NCBI RefSeq assembly: GCF_003205195.1
Contig: NZ_QJRY01000002.1
Location: 1-64,000 of the forward strand
Length of the DNA stretch: 64,000 bases
From: Peteryoungia wuzhouensis
Lineage (GTDB): Bacteria > Pseudomonadota > Alphaproteobacteria > Rhizobiales > Rhizobiaceae
Reading direction: 5' to 3'
A model generated the notes under the pieces. The model had not been told where the DNA came from and searched no databases. It saw only the letters and a list, made by a program, of their open reading frames with translations. The translations under genes and the position numbers were made by a program. Shown piece by piece: positions 43,512-53,429 of the stretch (positions are counted from its first letter, which is position 1; the number at the start of each line of letters is the position of its first letter).

Positions 43512-45617
43512 TCAGCCTGCATGCAGGAAACGGATCGCCTCGTCGCGGCGATGCAGATAGAGCAGCGTGCGCACCGCCTCTCCACGTTCGGAGGTCAGTT
43601 CGGGATCTCGATCCAGCAGATAGGCCGCATCCTTGCGGGCAATCTCCAGCAGGTCGCCGTGATGCTCCAGACTGGCGATCTTGAACCCAGGCGTGCCGGA
43701 CTGCCGCGTCCCCAGCAATTCCCCTTCGCCGCGCAGTTTCAGATCCTCCTCGGCGATCAGGAAGCCGTCCTCCGAATCGCGCAGGATCGACAGGCGCGCC
43801 TTGCCGGTTTCGCCAAGCGGCCCCTTGTAGAGGAGGATGCAGCTTGATGCCTCGTCGCCACGCCCGACACGGCCGCGCAACTGGTGCAACTGCGCAAGGC
43901 CGAAGCGCTCGGCATGTTCGATCACCATGATTGTAGCATCGGGCACGTCGACGCCGACTTCGACGACGGTCGTCGCCACCAGTAGCCGCGTCTCGCCATT
44001 CTTGAAGGCGAGCATGGCGGAATCCTTCTCCGGCCCCGCCATGCGCCCATGCACCAGCCCGATCGGCGCCTTGATGAACTGCGCCAGCACCGCCTGCCGC
44101 TCTTCCGCCGACATCAGCTCGCTTTCTTCCGTCTCCTCCACCAGCGGGCAGATCCAGTAGGCTTTCTTGCCCTCGGCAATGGCGGAGCGCAGCCGTTCGA
44201 TGACATCGGGTACACGCTCGGTCGGCACGGTCACCGTCTGGATCGGCTTGCGGCCGGCCGGCTTCTCGGTGAGCTTGGAGACGTCCATGTCGCCGAAGGC
44301 GGCCAGCACCAGCGTGCGCGGGATCGGCGTGGCCGTCATGACAAGCATATGCGGCGAGATGCCCTTGGAGGTCAGTCTGAGGCGCTGATGCACGCCGAAG
44401 CGATGCTGCTCGTCGACCACGGCCAGCGTCAGGTTCCTGTAGGTCACCGTGTCCTGGAACAGCGCATGGGTGCCGATGATGATCTGTGCCTCGCCGGAAG
44501 CGATGTGCTCGAGGATTGCCTCGCGCTCTTTGCCCTTGGTGCGCCCCGTCAGAACCTCGATCCTGAGGCCAGCAGGCGCGCCAAGTTTCAAGAGCGTCGC
44601 ATGATGCTGCCGCGCCAGAATTTCCGTCGGCGCCATCAGGACCGCCTGTCCACCGGCTTCCACGGCCGCCGCCATGGCGAACAGCGCGACCAGCGTCTTG
44701 CCGGCGCCCACATCCCCCTGAACCAGCCGCAGCATGCGCTGGTCGGACGCCATGTCCTTCAGGATCTCCTCGATCGCCACCACCTGGCTGTTGGTCGGCG
44801 TGAAGGGCAGGGCGGCGCGGATCTTGTCGCTGAGTTCTCCGGTCGGCTTGATTGGCACGCCTGGCACCCGCCGCAGCTTCTGCCGCACCAGCGCGAGCGA
44901 CACCTGACCGGCGAGAAATTCGTCATAGGCAAGACGTCTTCGCGCCGGAGCCTGGGGATCGATGTCCTTCTCGTCGCGCGGATTGTGGAGCGCGACGAGG
45001 CTGTCGCGAACGCCGGCAAAGCCTTGTTTTGTCACAAGCGCGGGATCTGCCCATTCCGCAAGCTCCGGCATCTTCTCCACGGCCGCTTCCACCGCCTTGC
45101 GCAGCACCTTGGGTCCGAGCCCCGCCGTTAGCGGATAGACCGGCTCGACCAGCGGCAGGTTCTCCGCCTCGCTCGCCTTCACCATCAGGTCGGGATGCAC
45201 CATCGAGGGCCGACCGTTGAACCAGTCGACCTTGCCCGAGACCATCACGGTCTCGTCGACCGGCAGGGCCTTTTCCAGCCAGTTGCCCTTGACCCGGAAG
45301 AAGGTGAGCGCCAGTTCCCCGGTCTCGTCATGCAGCATCACGCGATAGGGCATGTTGCTCTTGCCGTTCGGCGGCGGCAGGTGTCGGTCGACGCGGCCGG
45401 TGATCGTGACCAGCGCGCCCTGTTGCGCATAGGCGATGCCCGGCTGGTGGCGTCGGTCGATCAGCCGGTGCGGCGCGAGAAACAAGAGGTCGACCACCCG
45501 CGCATCCTCCGCATCCTCGCGCCCGAGCAGGGTCGCAAGCAACTGGGCGAGCTTGGGGCCGACTCCGGTGAGGGACGCGACGGAGGCAAAGAGGGGATCG
45601 AGCAAGTGAGGGCGCAT
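43512..45617 (-). CDS. recG: ATP-dependent DNA helicase RecG
   Basis: The product is 701 aa from ATG 45617 (MRPHLLDPLFASVASLTGVG). The wedge (OB) domain comes first, then helicase motifs: Walker A LVQGDVGAGKTLVALFAMA, DEQH (VVDEQHRFGVHQR), TATPIPRTL and QLRGRVGRG. RecG remodels stalled forks and branch-migrates Holliday junctions. It is convergent with the DUF502 gene and divergent from sdhE across 96 nt, the arrangement known in other Rhizobiaceae. Confidence 0.96.
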   Translation of the reverse strand: MRPHLLDPLFASVASLTGVGPKLAQLLATLLGREDAEDARVVDLLFLAPHRLIDRRHQPGIAYAQQGALVTITGRVDRHLPPPNGKSNMPYRVMLHDETGELALTFFRVKGNWLEKALPVDETVMVSGKVDWFNGRPSMVHPDLMVKASEAENLPLVEPVYPLTAGLGPKVLRKAVEAAVEKMPELAEWADPALVTKQGFAGVRDSLVALHNPRDEKDIDPQAPARRRLAYDEFLAGQVSLALVRQKLRRVPGVPIKPTGELSDKIRAALPFTPTNSQVVAIEEILKDMASDQRMLRLVQGDVGAGKTLVALFAMAAAVEAGGQAVLMAPTEILARQHHATLLKLGAPAGLRIEVLTGRTKGKEREAILEHIASGEAQIIIGTHALFQDTVTYRNLTLAVVDEQHRFGVHQRLRLTSKGISPHMLVMTATPIPRTLVLAAFGDMDVSKLTEKPAGRKPIQTVTVPTERVPDVIERLRSAIAEGKKAYWICPLVEETEESELMSAEERQAVLAQFIKAPIGLVHGRMAGPEKDSAMLAFKNGETRLLVATTVVEVGVDVPDATIMVIEHAERFGLAQLHQLRGRVGRGDEASSCILLYKGPLGETGKARLSILRDSEDGFLIAEEDLKLRGEGELLGTRQSGTPGFKIASLEHHGDLLEIARKDAAYLLDRDPELTSERGEAVRTLLYLHRRDEAIRFLHAG

Positions 45618-45713
45618 GATGCGGGCAAAATGCCTCGGGAATTGCACCCTTGGCAAGCTGACAATTGCGAAAGCCTGCTCTATAGAGGCGCGAAGACCTG
45701 GAAGGATCTACCG

Positions 45714-46028
45714 ATGACTGGACTGGTGAGAAGCAGTGCCGACCTTGATGCGCGCCGGCGGCGTATCCTGTTCCGTGCCTGGCATCGCGGCATCCGCGAA
45801 ATGGATCTGATGCTCGGCCAGTTCTGCGAGGCCGAGATCGGGCAGCTCACCGACGAGCAGCTCGACGAACTCGAGCACATCATGGCCGAGGAGGACAACG
45901 ATCTCGTCCGCTACATTACCGGCGCCGAAGCGGTGCCGCCCCATCTCCAGACGCCGCTGTTCGAACGCATTGCCGCCCTCCGGCCGGATTTTTCGCCGGT
46001 CACGGGTGACGAAACCTTCGCAAAGTAA
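45714..46028 (+). CDS. sdhE: Succinate dehydrogenase assembly factor SdhE
   Basis: The product is 104 aa from ATG 45714 (MTGLVRSSADLDARRRR), with GAAGG before it; the long upstream open frame is antisense to recG and is rejected as coding. The core RILFRAWHRGIREMDLMLGQ contains the RGxxE motif that contacts FAD, and it is followed by LTDEQLDELEHIMAEEDNDL. SdhE promotes covalent flavinylation of SdhA. It is followed by mfd with a 3-nt gap, so the two are co-transcribed. Confidence 0.93.
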   Translation: MTGLVRSSADLDARRRRILFRAWHRGIREMDLMLGQFCEAEIGQLTDEQLDELEHIMAEEDNDLVRYITGAEAVPPHLQTPLFERIAALRPDFSPVTGDETFAK

Positions 46029-46031
46029 CCG

Positions 46032-49000
46032 ATGATGTCCCTGATCGATGTGAAGCGGATTGTCGACGCCCAATCCGCGCTGACGCTCTCCCATGTGCCC
46101 GACGGCATGGATGCCTTCATCCTTGCCGAACTCGCGCGCGAGGGTCGGCCTGTTGCCTATGTCGTCTCCGACGGGCAGCGGCTGCAGAACCTCGAACAGA
46201 CACTCAGCTTTGCCGCCCCCGACATTCCAGTCATGAGCCTGCCGGCTTGGGACTGTCTGCCATATGACCGCGTCTCGCCCTCGGCCGACGTTTCCGCCCG
46301 CCGGCTGTCGGCGCTGTCGGGGTTGATTTCGCTCACCCACAAGCCGCATCCAGCCATTGTTCTGGTCACCGTCAATGCGATGCTGCAGAAGCTTGCACCT
46401 GCCGAGACAATCGAGAGCCTGGGATTTTCGGCACGCCCCGGTAATCAGGTCCGTATGGACGACATTGCCCTGCGCCTGGAACAGAACGGCTTCGACCGCG
46501 TCGCGACCGTGCGCGAGGTCGGCGAATTCGCCGTCCGGGGCGGCATTCTGGATGTCTTCGTGCCCGGTTCGGAAGAACCCGTTCGTCTCGATTTCTTCGG
46601 TGATACGCTCGAAAGCATCCGCTCTTTCGATCCGGCGAGCCAGCGCACCATCGGTCAGGTTCGCTCTCTCGATCTCAACCCGATGAGCGAGGTGACGCTG
46701 ACGCCGGAGACCATCAGCCGTTTCCGCAAGAACTACCTCTCGCTGTTCGGCGCTGCGACCCGCGACGACGCGCTCTATGCTGCCGTTTCCGAAGGGCGCC
46801 GCTATGCCGGCATGGAGCACTGGTTGCCGCTCTTTCATGATCGGCTGGAGACGGTCTTCGACTATCTGCGCGGCTTCCGTATGGTCATCGACCACACCGT
46901 ACGTGAAGCGGCCGAAGAGCGCACCAAACTGATCCGCGACTACTACGAGGCGCGGCTCAATTCTGCGACGCCGGGCAAGGGCCATCTCTCCCAGGGCACG
47001 CCCTACAAGCCGGTTCCGCCGGAGCGGCTCTATCTCGGCGCCGGTGAATTCGGCAAGACGCTCGACGCCTTTGATCCCATCCGAATCACGCCCTTTGCCG
47101 AGCACGGCGGCGAAAGCCGGATTGTGATCGAGATCGATGCCCGACCAACGCCGCGCTGGGCAAAGTCTGCCAACGAAGCCAGCGAGGAAGGCAATCGCAC
47201 CAACGTCTTCGGCCAGGCCGTCACCTATATCGCCGACAAGCGCGCCGCTGGCGCCAAGGTGGTGGTCTCCGGCTGGTCGGAAGGCTCGCTTGACCGCCTG
47301 CTGCAGGTACTCGCCGAACACGGCCTCGAAAAGCTGGTGCCGGTCGCAGCCCTGAAGGATGTCGACAAGCTGAAGAAGGGGGAGGCAGGCACCGCCGTCC
47401 TCAGTCTCGAAGGCGGCTTCGAGGCAGGCAATCTCGTTGTCATCGGTGAGCAGGACATTCTCGGCGATCGCATGGTCCGCCGCTCCAAGCGCCGCAAGCG
47501 CGCCGCCGATTTCATCTCCGAGGTCGCCGGCATCGACGAAGGCTCGATCGTCGTCCATGCCGAACACGGCATCGGGCGTTTCGTCGGCCTGCGCACCATT
47601 GAGGCCGCAGGCGCCCCGCATGCCTGCCTCGAATTGCGCTATGCCGACGACGCCAAGCTCTTCCTGCCGGTCGAAAACATCGATCTGCTCTCGCGTTACG
47701 GCGGCGAGGCAACCGAGGTCCAGCTCGACAAGCTGGGCGGCGGCGCCTGGCAGATGCGCAAGGCCAAGCTCAAGAAGCGCCTGCTCGATATGGCAGGTGC
47801 CCTGATCCGCATCGCTGCCGAACGCATGACCCGGTCTGCCCCCGTGCTCACCACCCAGGAAGGCCTCTACGACGAATTCGCAGCCCGTTTCCCCTATGAC
47901 GAGACGGAAGACCAGGAAACGGCGATCGAATCCGTCCGCTCCGACCTCGGCGCCGGCCGCCCCATGGACCGTCTCGTCTGCGGCGATGTCGGCTTCGGCA
48001 AGACGGAAGTGGCGCTGCGCGCCGCCTTCATCGCCGCGATGAACGGCATCCAGGTCGCCGTCGTCGTGCCGACCACGCTGCTCGCCCGCCAGCATTTCAA
48101 GACCTTCTCCGAACGTTTCCGTGGCCTGCCGATCCGAATCCAGCAGGCCTCTCGCCTCGTCGGCACGAAAGAGCTGAACCTCGTCAAGAAGGAGGTCGCC
48201 GAAGGCAAGACCGATATCGTCGTCGGCACGCATGCGCTGCTCGGCTCCGGCGTCAATTTCGCCAATCTCGGTCTCCTGATCATCGACGAGGAGCAGCATT
48301 TCGGCGTCAAGCACAAGGAACGGCTGAAGGAGCTGAAGTCGGACGTCCACGTCCTGACCCTTTCGGCAACCCCGATCCCGCGCACCCTGCAGCTCGCCAT
48401 GACCGGCGTGCGCGAACTCTCGCTGATCACCACGCCGCCGGTCGACCGCATGGCGGTCCGCACCTTCATCTCGCCGTTTGATCCATTGGTCATCCGCGAA
48501 ACGCTGATGCGCGAGCATTATCGTGGCGGCCAGAGTTTTTATGTCTGCCCGCGTCTGTCAGACCTCGCCGACATCAAGAGCTTCCTCGACGAGAATGTCC
48601 CGGAGCTGAAGGTCGCCGTCGCCCATGGCCAGATGGCCGCCGGTGAGCTCGAAGACATCATGAACGCCTTCTATGAAGGCCGCTACGACGTGCTGCTCTC
48701 CACCACGATCGTGGAATCGGGTCTCGATGTGCCGACAGCCAACACGCTCATCGTCCACCGCGCCGACATGTTCGGGCTCGCCCAGCTCTACCAGATCCGC
48801 GGCCGCGTCGGCCGCTCCAAGGTGCGTGCCTTCGCGCTGCTCACGCTGCCGGTCAACAAGGTGCTGACGGCAGGTGCCGAGCGGCGTCTCAAGGTCCTGC
48901 AGTCGCTCGACACGCTCGGCGCAGGTTTCCAGCTGGCGAGCCACGACCTCGACATCAGAGGCGCCGGCAACCTGCTCGGCGAAGAACAGTCCGGCCATAT

Positions 49001-49541
49001 CAAGGAAGTCGGCTTCGAGCTTTATCAGCAGATGCTGGAAGAGGCGGTCGCCGAGGTGAAGGGTGTCGATGAGGTCCACGACACCGGCTGGTCCCCGCAG
49101 ATCCAGGTCGGCACATCGGTGATGATCCCGGACGATTACGTGCCCGACCTGCACTTGCGCCTCGGTCTCTATCGCCGCCTCGGCGAGATCACCGAATTGA
49201 ACGAGATCGATGCCTTCGGCGCCGAGATGATCGACCGCTTCGGCCCCATGCCGATCGAGGTCCAGCATCTGTTGAAGGTCGTCTACATCAAGGCGCTCTG
49301 CCGCAGGGCCAATGTCGAAAAGCTGGAAGCCGGCCCCAAGGGCGTCGTCGTCCAGTTCCGCGGCAAACAGTTTCCCAATCCGGCAGCGCTGGTCGGCTAT
49401 ATCGCCAAGCAGGGCACGATGGCGAAGATCCGGCCCGACCACTCGGTGTTCCTGACCCGCGACCTGCCGACACCGGAAAAGCGGCTGTCAGGCGCGGCTG
49501 TGGTCATGACGCAGCTGGCGGAACTGGCGAAGACGGGGTGA
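46032..49541 (+). CDS. mfd: Transcription-repair coupling factor Mfd
   Basis: The product is 1169 aa, full length. UvrB-like N-terminal module; RNA-polymerase interaction domain near AEHGIGRFVGLRTIEAAGAP; helicase with Walker A LVCGDVGFGKTEVALRAAFI, DEEQHFGVKHKE, SATPIPRTLQLAM and QIRGRVGRSKVRAFALL; C-terminal TRCF domain. Mfd removes RNA polymerase stalled at lesions and recruits UvrA. uvrA lies in the same window at 62.5-64 kb. ATG 46032 and ATG 46035 are both possible starts. Confidence 0.97.
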   Translation: MMSLIDVKRIVDAQSALTLSHVPDGMDAFILAELAREGRPVAYVVSDGQRLQNLEQTLSFAAPDIPVMSLPAWDCLPYDRVSPSADVSARRLSALSGLISLTHKPHPAIVLVTVNAMLQKLAPAETIESLGFSARPGNQVRMDDIALRLEQNGFDRVATVREVGEFAVRGGILDVFVPGSEEPVRLDFFGDTLESIRSFDPASQRTIGQVRSLDLNPMSEVTLTPETISRFRKNYLSLFGAATRDDALYAAVSEGRRYAGMEHWLPLFHDRLETVFDYLRGFRMVIDHTVREAAEERTKLIRDYYEARLNSATPGKGHLSQGTPYKPVPPERLYLGAGEFGKTLDAFDPIRITPFAEHGGESRIVIEIDARPTPRWAKSANEASEEGNRTNVFGQAVTYIADKRAAGAKVVVSGWSEGSLDRLLQVLAEHGLEKLVPVAALKDVDKLKKGEAGTAVLSLEGGFEAGNLVVIGEQDILGDRMVRRSKRRKRAADFISEVAGIDEGSIVVHAEHGIGRFVGLRTIEAAGAPHACLELRYADDAKLFLPVENIDLLSRYGGEATEVQLDKLGGGAWQMRKAKLKKRLLDMAGALIRIAAERMTRSAPVLTTQEGLYDEFAARFPYDETEDQETAIESVRSDLGAGRPMDRLVCGDVGFGKTEVALRAAFIAAMNGIQVAVVVPTTLLARQHFKTFSERFRGLPIRIQQASRLVGTKELNLVKKEVAEGKTDIVVGTHALLGSGVNFANLGLLIIDEEQHFGVKHKERLKELKSDVHVLTLSATPIPRTLQLAMTGVRELSLITTPPVDRMAVRTFISPFDPLVIRETLMREHYRGGQSFYVCPRLSDLADIKSFLDENVPELKVAVAHGQMAAGELEDIMNAFYEGRYDVLLSTTIVESGLDVPTANTLIVHRADMFGLAQLYQIRGRVGRSKVRAFALLTLPVNKVLTAGAERRLKVLQSLDTLGAGFQLASHDLDIRGAGNLLGEEQSGHIKEVGFELYQQMLEEAVAEVKGVDEVHDTGWSPQIQVGTSVMIPDDYVPDLHLRLGLYRRLGEITELNEIDAFGAEMIDRFGPMPIEVQHLLKVVYIKALCRRANVEKLEAGPKGVVVQFRGKQFPNPAALVGYIAKQGTMAKIRPDHSVFLTRDLPTPEKRLSGAAVVMTQLAELAKTG

Positions 49542-49570
49542 GGAGAGGGCGGGCACTCGCCCTGTTCACA

Positions 49571-50506
49571 CTAGCTCTCGGACTGTTCCGGCTTGATCGC
49601 GAGCGCAGCATCTGTCTTGCCCGCTACCGGCGGCGGGAGGGCCACACCGCGCTTACGCTCTCTCGTCAGCGTCAGAAGCCCCGATCCCACAATCAGCGCG
49701 ATGCCGATCGCCATCGGCGAATCGACCTTGTCGCCGAAGACGAGGTAACCCAGCAGGATCGCCCAGAGCATCTGGCTGTACTGGATCGGCCCGACGATCG
49801 GGGCAGGTGCATAAAACGACGCCAGCATCATGAACACATTGCCGACGGCCTGAAAGAGACCGAAGGCGGCGAGCAGCATCAGGTCATAGCCGTCGGGCGC
49901 CTGGAAGTCTGGCAATGAAAATGCCGCACAGATGATCACACTGCCGAGCAGGCCGGCGCCATAGAGCGAGATATTCCGCTCTTGCGGGCCCATGGCACGG
50001 AAGATGATGATCGTGATGGCGCCGGCAAAGCCCGAGATCAGCGCTGCCAGATGGCCGATTTGCAGCTCGCGAAAGCCTGGTCTGAGGACAACGAGCACGC
50101 CGAGGAAGCCGATCAGCACGGCCGCCCAGCGCTTGATACCCACCTGCTCCTTGAGGAAGATCACCGACATGATCGTCGCGAAACTCGGGAGCAGGAAGAT
50201 CAGGCAGAAGGCTTCCGCCATCGATAACTGGGTGAACGCGATGATGCTGCCGACCGTGCCGACGGCCGAACAGACGAAGCGCAGGCCCCAGAGTGGCCAG
50301 TTGGTGCTGCGCACCAGATCCGTATAGCGGTCGCCGCGCTTCATCAGGAAGGGGATGGCAAGGAACCCGAACAGGCTGCCGATGAAACCGGCCTCGAAGG
50401 GCGGCACACGGCCCTCGACGAGCTTCACCGAGGCGTCGCTGAAGGAATAGGCGGCAAAACAGATGAAGGCGAGCAGGACGCCTTTGAAGGTCGTGTCTGA
50501 AGACAA
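49571..50506 (-). CDS. DMT-superfamily (EamA) transporter
   Basis: The product is 311 aa from TTG 50506 (MSSDTTFKGVLLAFICF). Ten predicted helices in two EamA repeats, the first with FAAYSFSDASVKLVEGRVPP and ending LLPSFATIMSVIFLKEQVGI, the second with AFGLFQAVGNVFMMLASFYA and YLVFGDKVDSPMAIGIALIV. Substrates are typically amino acids, metabolites or drugs and cannot be read from sequence. It converges with mfd, 29 nt apart, and is followed upstream by the FrnE-like gene on the same strand (57-nt gap). Confidence 0.88.
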   Translation of the reverse strand: MSSDTTFKGVLLAFICFAAYSFSDASVKLVEGRVPPFEAGFIGSLFGFLAIPFLMKRGDRYTDLVRSTNWPLWGLRFVCSAVGTVGSIIAFTQLSMAEAFCLIFLLPSFATIMSVIFLKEQVGIKRWAAVLIGFLGVLVVLRPGFRELQIGHLAALISGFAGAITIIIFRAMGPQERNISLYGAGLLGSVIICAAFSLPDFQAPDGYDLMLLAAFGLFQAVGNVFMMLASFYAPAPIVGPIQYSQMLWAILLGYLVFGDKVDSPMAIGIALIVGSGLLTLTRERKRGVALPPPVAGKTDAALAIKPEQSES

Positions 50507-50563
50507 GATGCTGATCCCGGGGAGGAGGTTACCTCACCGGGATAGTTGTGTTCGCCCAAAGCG

Positions 50564-51235
50564 TCAATTCAGATTGCGCAGTGCCTCGGCTTTCGCCTTG
50601 GCGATTTCGCGCAGCGCATTGGCGAGTTCCGCCGGCGGTTGGGCGCCGCTCACAGCATATTGCTGGTCGAAGATGAAGAAGGGCACGCCATTGACGCCCA
50701 TCTGCTTGGCGGCCTCGACTTCCGACAGCACGTGGCTCACGTCCGCATCGCCGGCCAGCAGCGATTCGATCACCGGGCGTGACAGCCCGGCTTCGGTTGC
50801 GATGTCGAGGAGCACCGCCGGGTCGCCGACATTCCGGCCCTGCTCGAAATTGGCCTTGAACAGAAGGTCGACGACGCGCCCCTGCGTCTCGCGGCTCTCC
50901 TGGCCGGCCCAGTGGATCAGCCGGTGCGCATCGAGCGTGTTCGGGCCGATCTTGATCGCATCGAAATCGAACTGGATGCCGACCTCGGCACCAAGCGCGC
51001 GCAGCTGCGCATGACCGCGATCCATGTTCTCCTTGCCGCCCAGCTTCTTGGCGAGTTCCACCTGCTGGTCGACACCCTCGGGCGGGTAGTCGGGGTTAAG
51101 CTGATAAGGGCGCCAGTTGATGTCGACGCTCACTTCGTCCTGAACCTCCGCCAGCGCCAGTTCCAGTCGCGCCTTGCCGAGATAACACCAGGGGCAGACA
51201 ACGTCCGATACGAGGTCGATGGTGATGCGGTCCAT
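50564..51235 (-). CDS. FrnE/DsbA-like thioredoxin-fold oxidoreductase
   Basis: The product is 223 aa without a signal peptide. A thioredoxin-like start DLVSDVVCPWCYLGKARLEL with CPWC at about residues 15-18, then the helical insert and the cis-Pro strand GVNGVPFFIFDQQYAVSGAQ, mark the FrnE subfamily of cytoplasmic DsbA-like enzymes. FrnE is linked to polyketide isomerisation in Streptomyces and to stress resistance in Deinococcus; the role here is open. It may be co-transcribed with the DMT transporter. Confidence 0.9.
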   Translation of the reverse strand: MDRITIDLVSDVVCPWCYLGKARLELALAEVQDEVSVDINWRPYQLNPDYPPEGVDQQVELAKKLGGKENMDRGHAQLRALGAEVGIQFDFDAIKIGPNTLDAHRLIHWAGQESRETQGRVVDLLFKANFEQGRNVGDPAVLLDIATEAGLSRPVIESLLAGDADVSHVLSEVEAAKQMGVNGVPFFIFDQQYAVSGAQPPAELANALREIAKAKAEALRNLN

Positions 51236-51288
51236 GATGTCTTCCTTCCTGGGGCGAGGCTCGGCTGTGATCCGTCACTTAAATCAAA

Positions 51289-51316
51289 ACGGGCCGGGAA
51301 CAAGCCCCCGACCCGT
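51289..51316 (-). terminator. Terminator of the peptide-binding protein gene
   Basis: On the minus strand ACGGGTCGGG, loop, CCCGGCCCGT runs into TTTTGATTT; one mismatch lies in the stem. It is 24 nt after the stop of the solute-binding protein gene. Confidence 0.75.
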
Positions 51317-51339
51317 GAAACGCTTTGTCGCTGCGCTGT

Positions 51340-53157
51340 TTACTGCACCCGTGCGTCAAACCAGGTCGGACGCTGATAGCCGTAGAGCGGAACAGCCTCG
51401 GGCCGGCCGATATGCTTCCAGCGCGCCACCCATTGTTCGCCCAGGTGATAGAGCGGCACGACATAGTGGCCGGCGACCAGCAGGCGGTCATAGGCACGAA
51501 CAGCCGCCTGGAAATCCTCGGGCTCACGCGCCTGCAGCAGAGCCTCGATCATCCGGTCGATGTCGGGATCGGCAACGCCGGCATAATTGAAGCTGCCTTG
51601 AGCGTCCCTTGATTCGGAACCCCAGCGATTGACCTGCTCGGCACCCGGCGAGAGCGACGAGGTATAGGACTTGATGATCATGTCGTAGTCGAAGCTGTTC
51701 GACCGCGCCTGATACTGGGCGTCGTCGACCGTGCGGATGCCCATGTCGATGCCGATCAGCTTCAGCGTCCGCTGGAAGGCGAGCGCCATCTTCTCCTGGC
51801 CTTCGTTCTGGGTCATCACCTCGAAGGCAAGCGGTTTGCCGGCGGAATCCAGCATCTTGCCGCCCTGGATCTTGTAGCCCGCCTCGGCAAACAGCTTGAC
51901 CGCCTTGGACAGCGCCTTGCGGTCGCCGCCGGAGCCGTCCGTGGCCGATTGCGTGTAGGTCCCAGCGAGAATCTCCGGCGACAGCTTGTCCTTGGCGGGC
52001 CCGAGCAATGCCAGTTCCTTGTCATCCGCGGCATTGCCATAGGCGCCGAGCGCGGAATTCTGCCAATAGCTCTGCGTGCGTGTGAAGGCGCCGTTGTAGA
52101 GCGTCTTGTTCAGCCATTCGAAGTCGAAGGCCGTGCTGATCGCCTCGCGCACCTTGCCATCGGCAAAGATCGGCCGGCGCGTGTTGAAGACGAAGCCGAG
52201 CATGCCCGAGGGCAGACCGGGCTTGAAACTTTCCTTGATCACATCGCCCTTCGTCACAGCCGGGAAATCGTAAGCTCTCTGCCAGTGATTGGAATCGCCT
52301 TCCGGGTAGATGTCGATGTCGCCTTTCTTGAAGGCCTCGAACAGCGTCGCTTCCTGAAGGAAGTATGTGACGGTGATCTCGTCATAATTGTCGAAGCCGA
52401 TCTTGGACGGAATATCCTTGCCCCAGTAGTCAGGATCACGCACCCACGTGACCTTCTCGCCCGGCTTCAGCTCCTTGACCTTGTAGGGACCCGATCCGAC
52501 CGGGATCGCCAGCCCTGCCTGCTCGAAGGTCGCAGCATCGATCGCATGTTTGGGCAGGATCGGTGTCGAGGACGCAAAGATCAGCGGCGTTTCGCGGTTC
52601 GCCTTCTCATTGAAGGTAAACTTGATTCCGTGCTCGCCGACCTTTTCCATCTTCTCGACCGAAGCCAGACGCGAGTTGAACGGCGGACGTCCCTTGTCGC
52701 GCAGAAGTTCGAAGCTGAAGATCACGTCCTCGGGCGTGACTGGCTGACCATCGTTCCAGTGTGCCTTCGGATTGAGGTTGAACTGCACATAGGTCCGATC
52801 GGCATCCCATTCGACGCTTTCGGCGAGCAACCCGTAGAGCGTGAACGGCTCGTCTGCCGAGCGGGTCATCAAGGTCTCGTAGAGGAGGTTGCCGAATTCT
52901 GGGTCCCAGACGCCCCGGGCCGTGGTGCGCATTCCCTTCAAAACAAAGGGGTTCATCGCGTCGAACGTTCCGACGACGCCGTAACTGACCTTGCCGCCTT
53001 TCTTCACACCCGGCTGGACATAGGGCAAAGCCGGCGCGTCATCCGTGATCGCGGGCTTGCCGTGCATCGCAATGCCGTGCACCGGTTCGGCCATGGAATC
53101 GGAGGTGGCGAAGGTCGCAAGCGGCAGGAAAAGCAGGCTGAACAGAAGTCGACGCAA
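51340..53157 (-). CDS. Peptide-type extracellular solute-binding protein (family 5)
   Basis: The product is 605 aa with a signal peptide (LLFSLLFLPLATFATSDSMA). The family-5 fold is seen from FNLNPKAHWNDGQPVTPEDV, VGSGPYKVKELKPGEKVTWV and LGFVFNTRRPIFADGKVREA. It resembles YejA-like binding proteins that take peptides and, in some bacteria, microcin C. No permease or ATPase genes flank it, so it either has partners elsewhere or works with a shared transporter. A terminator follows, and it appears to be transcribed alone. Confidence 0.9.
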   Translation of the reverse strand: MRRLLFSLLFLPLATFATSDSMAEPVHGIAMHGKPAITDDAPALPYVQPGVKKGGKVSYGVVGTFDAMNPFVLKGMRTTARGVWDPEFGNLLYETLMTRSADEPFTLYGLLAESVEWDADRTYVQFNLNPKAHWNDGQPVTPEDVIFSFELLRDKGRPPFNSRLASVEKMEKVGEHGIKFTFNEKANRETPLIFASSTPILPKHAIDAATFEQAGLAIPVGSGPYKVKELKPGEKVTWVRDPDYWGKDIPSKIGFDNYDEITVTYFLQEATLFEAFKKGDIDIYPEGDSNHWQRAYDFPAVTKGDVIKESFKPGLPSGMLGFVFNTRRPIFADGKVREAISTAFDFEWLNKTLYNGAFTRTQSYWQNSALGAYGNAADDKELALLGPAKDKLSPEILAGTYTQSATDGSGGDRKALSKAVKLFAEAGYKIQGGKMLDSAGKPLAFEVMTQNEGQEKMALAFQRTLKLIGIDMGIRTVDDAQYQARSNSFDYDMIIKSYTSSLSPGAEQVNRWGSESRDAQGSFNYAGVADPDIDRMIEALLQAREPEDFQAAVRAYDRLLVAGHYVVPLYHLGEQWVARWKHIGRPEAVPLYGYQRPTWFDARVQ

Positions 53158-53429
53158 GGTGACGATCCTCCCGGATATGGAATCTCAAAGGTGGGGGAGG
53201 CTACCACAGTCACCACAAATCCAACACATGCCCATGTGAATTAGACGGGCGTCGAATCGCGGCCGAGCAAAGAAAAGCTGGATATTCCGGCCGCCGCGAT
53301 GTAACACGATGGCCGGATCGCCAGGCCATGCATTTGCCTCATTTGGACGACAGGTGAGCGACAAGCACGATCGGTGAATGACGCGGCATAAAGTCCGCGC
53401 GACAGGGGTTTTCAGGAGACGGAATACGA

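Noticed and set aside
45195-45713. Upstream extension of the sdhE frame
   Set aside because: It lies opposite recG and shows no family similarity; ATG 45714 gives a protein of normal SdhE length.
45708-48518. 936-codon open frame on the minus strand opposite sdhE/mfd
   Set aside because: Antisense shadow of mfd in high-GC DNA; its translation has no recognisable domain and the plus-strand gene is certain.
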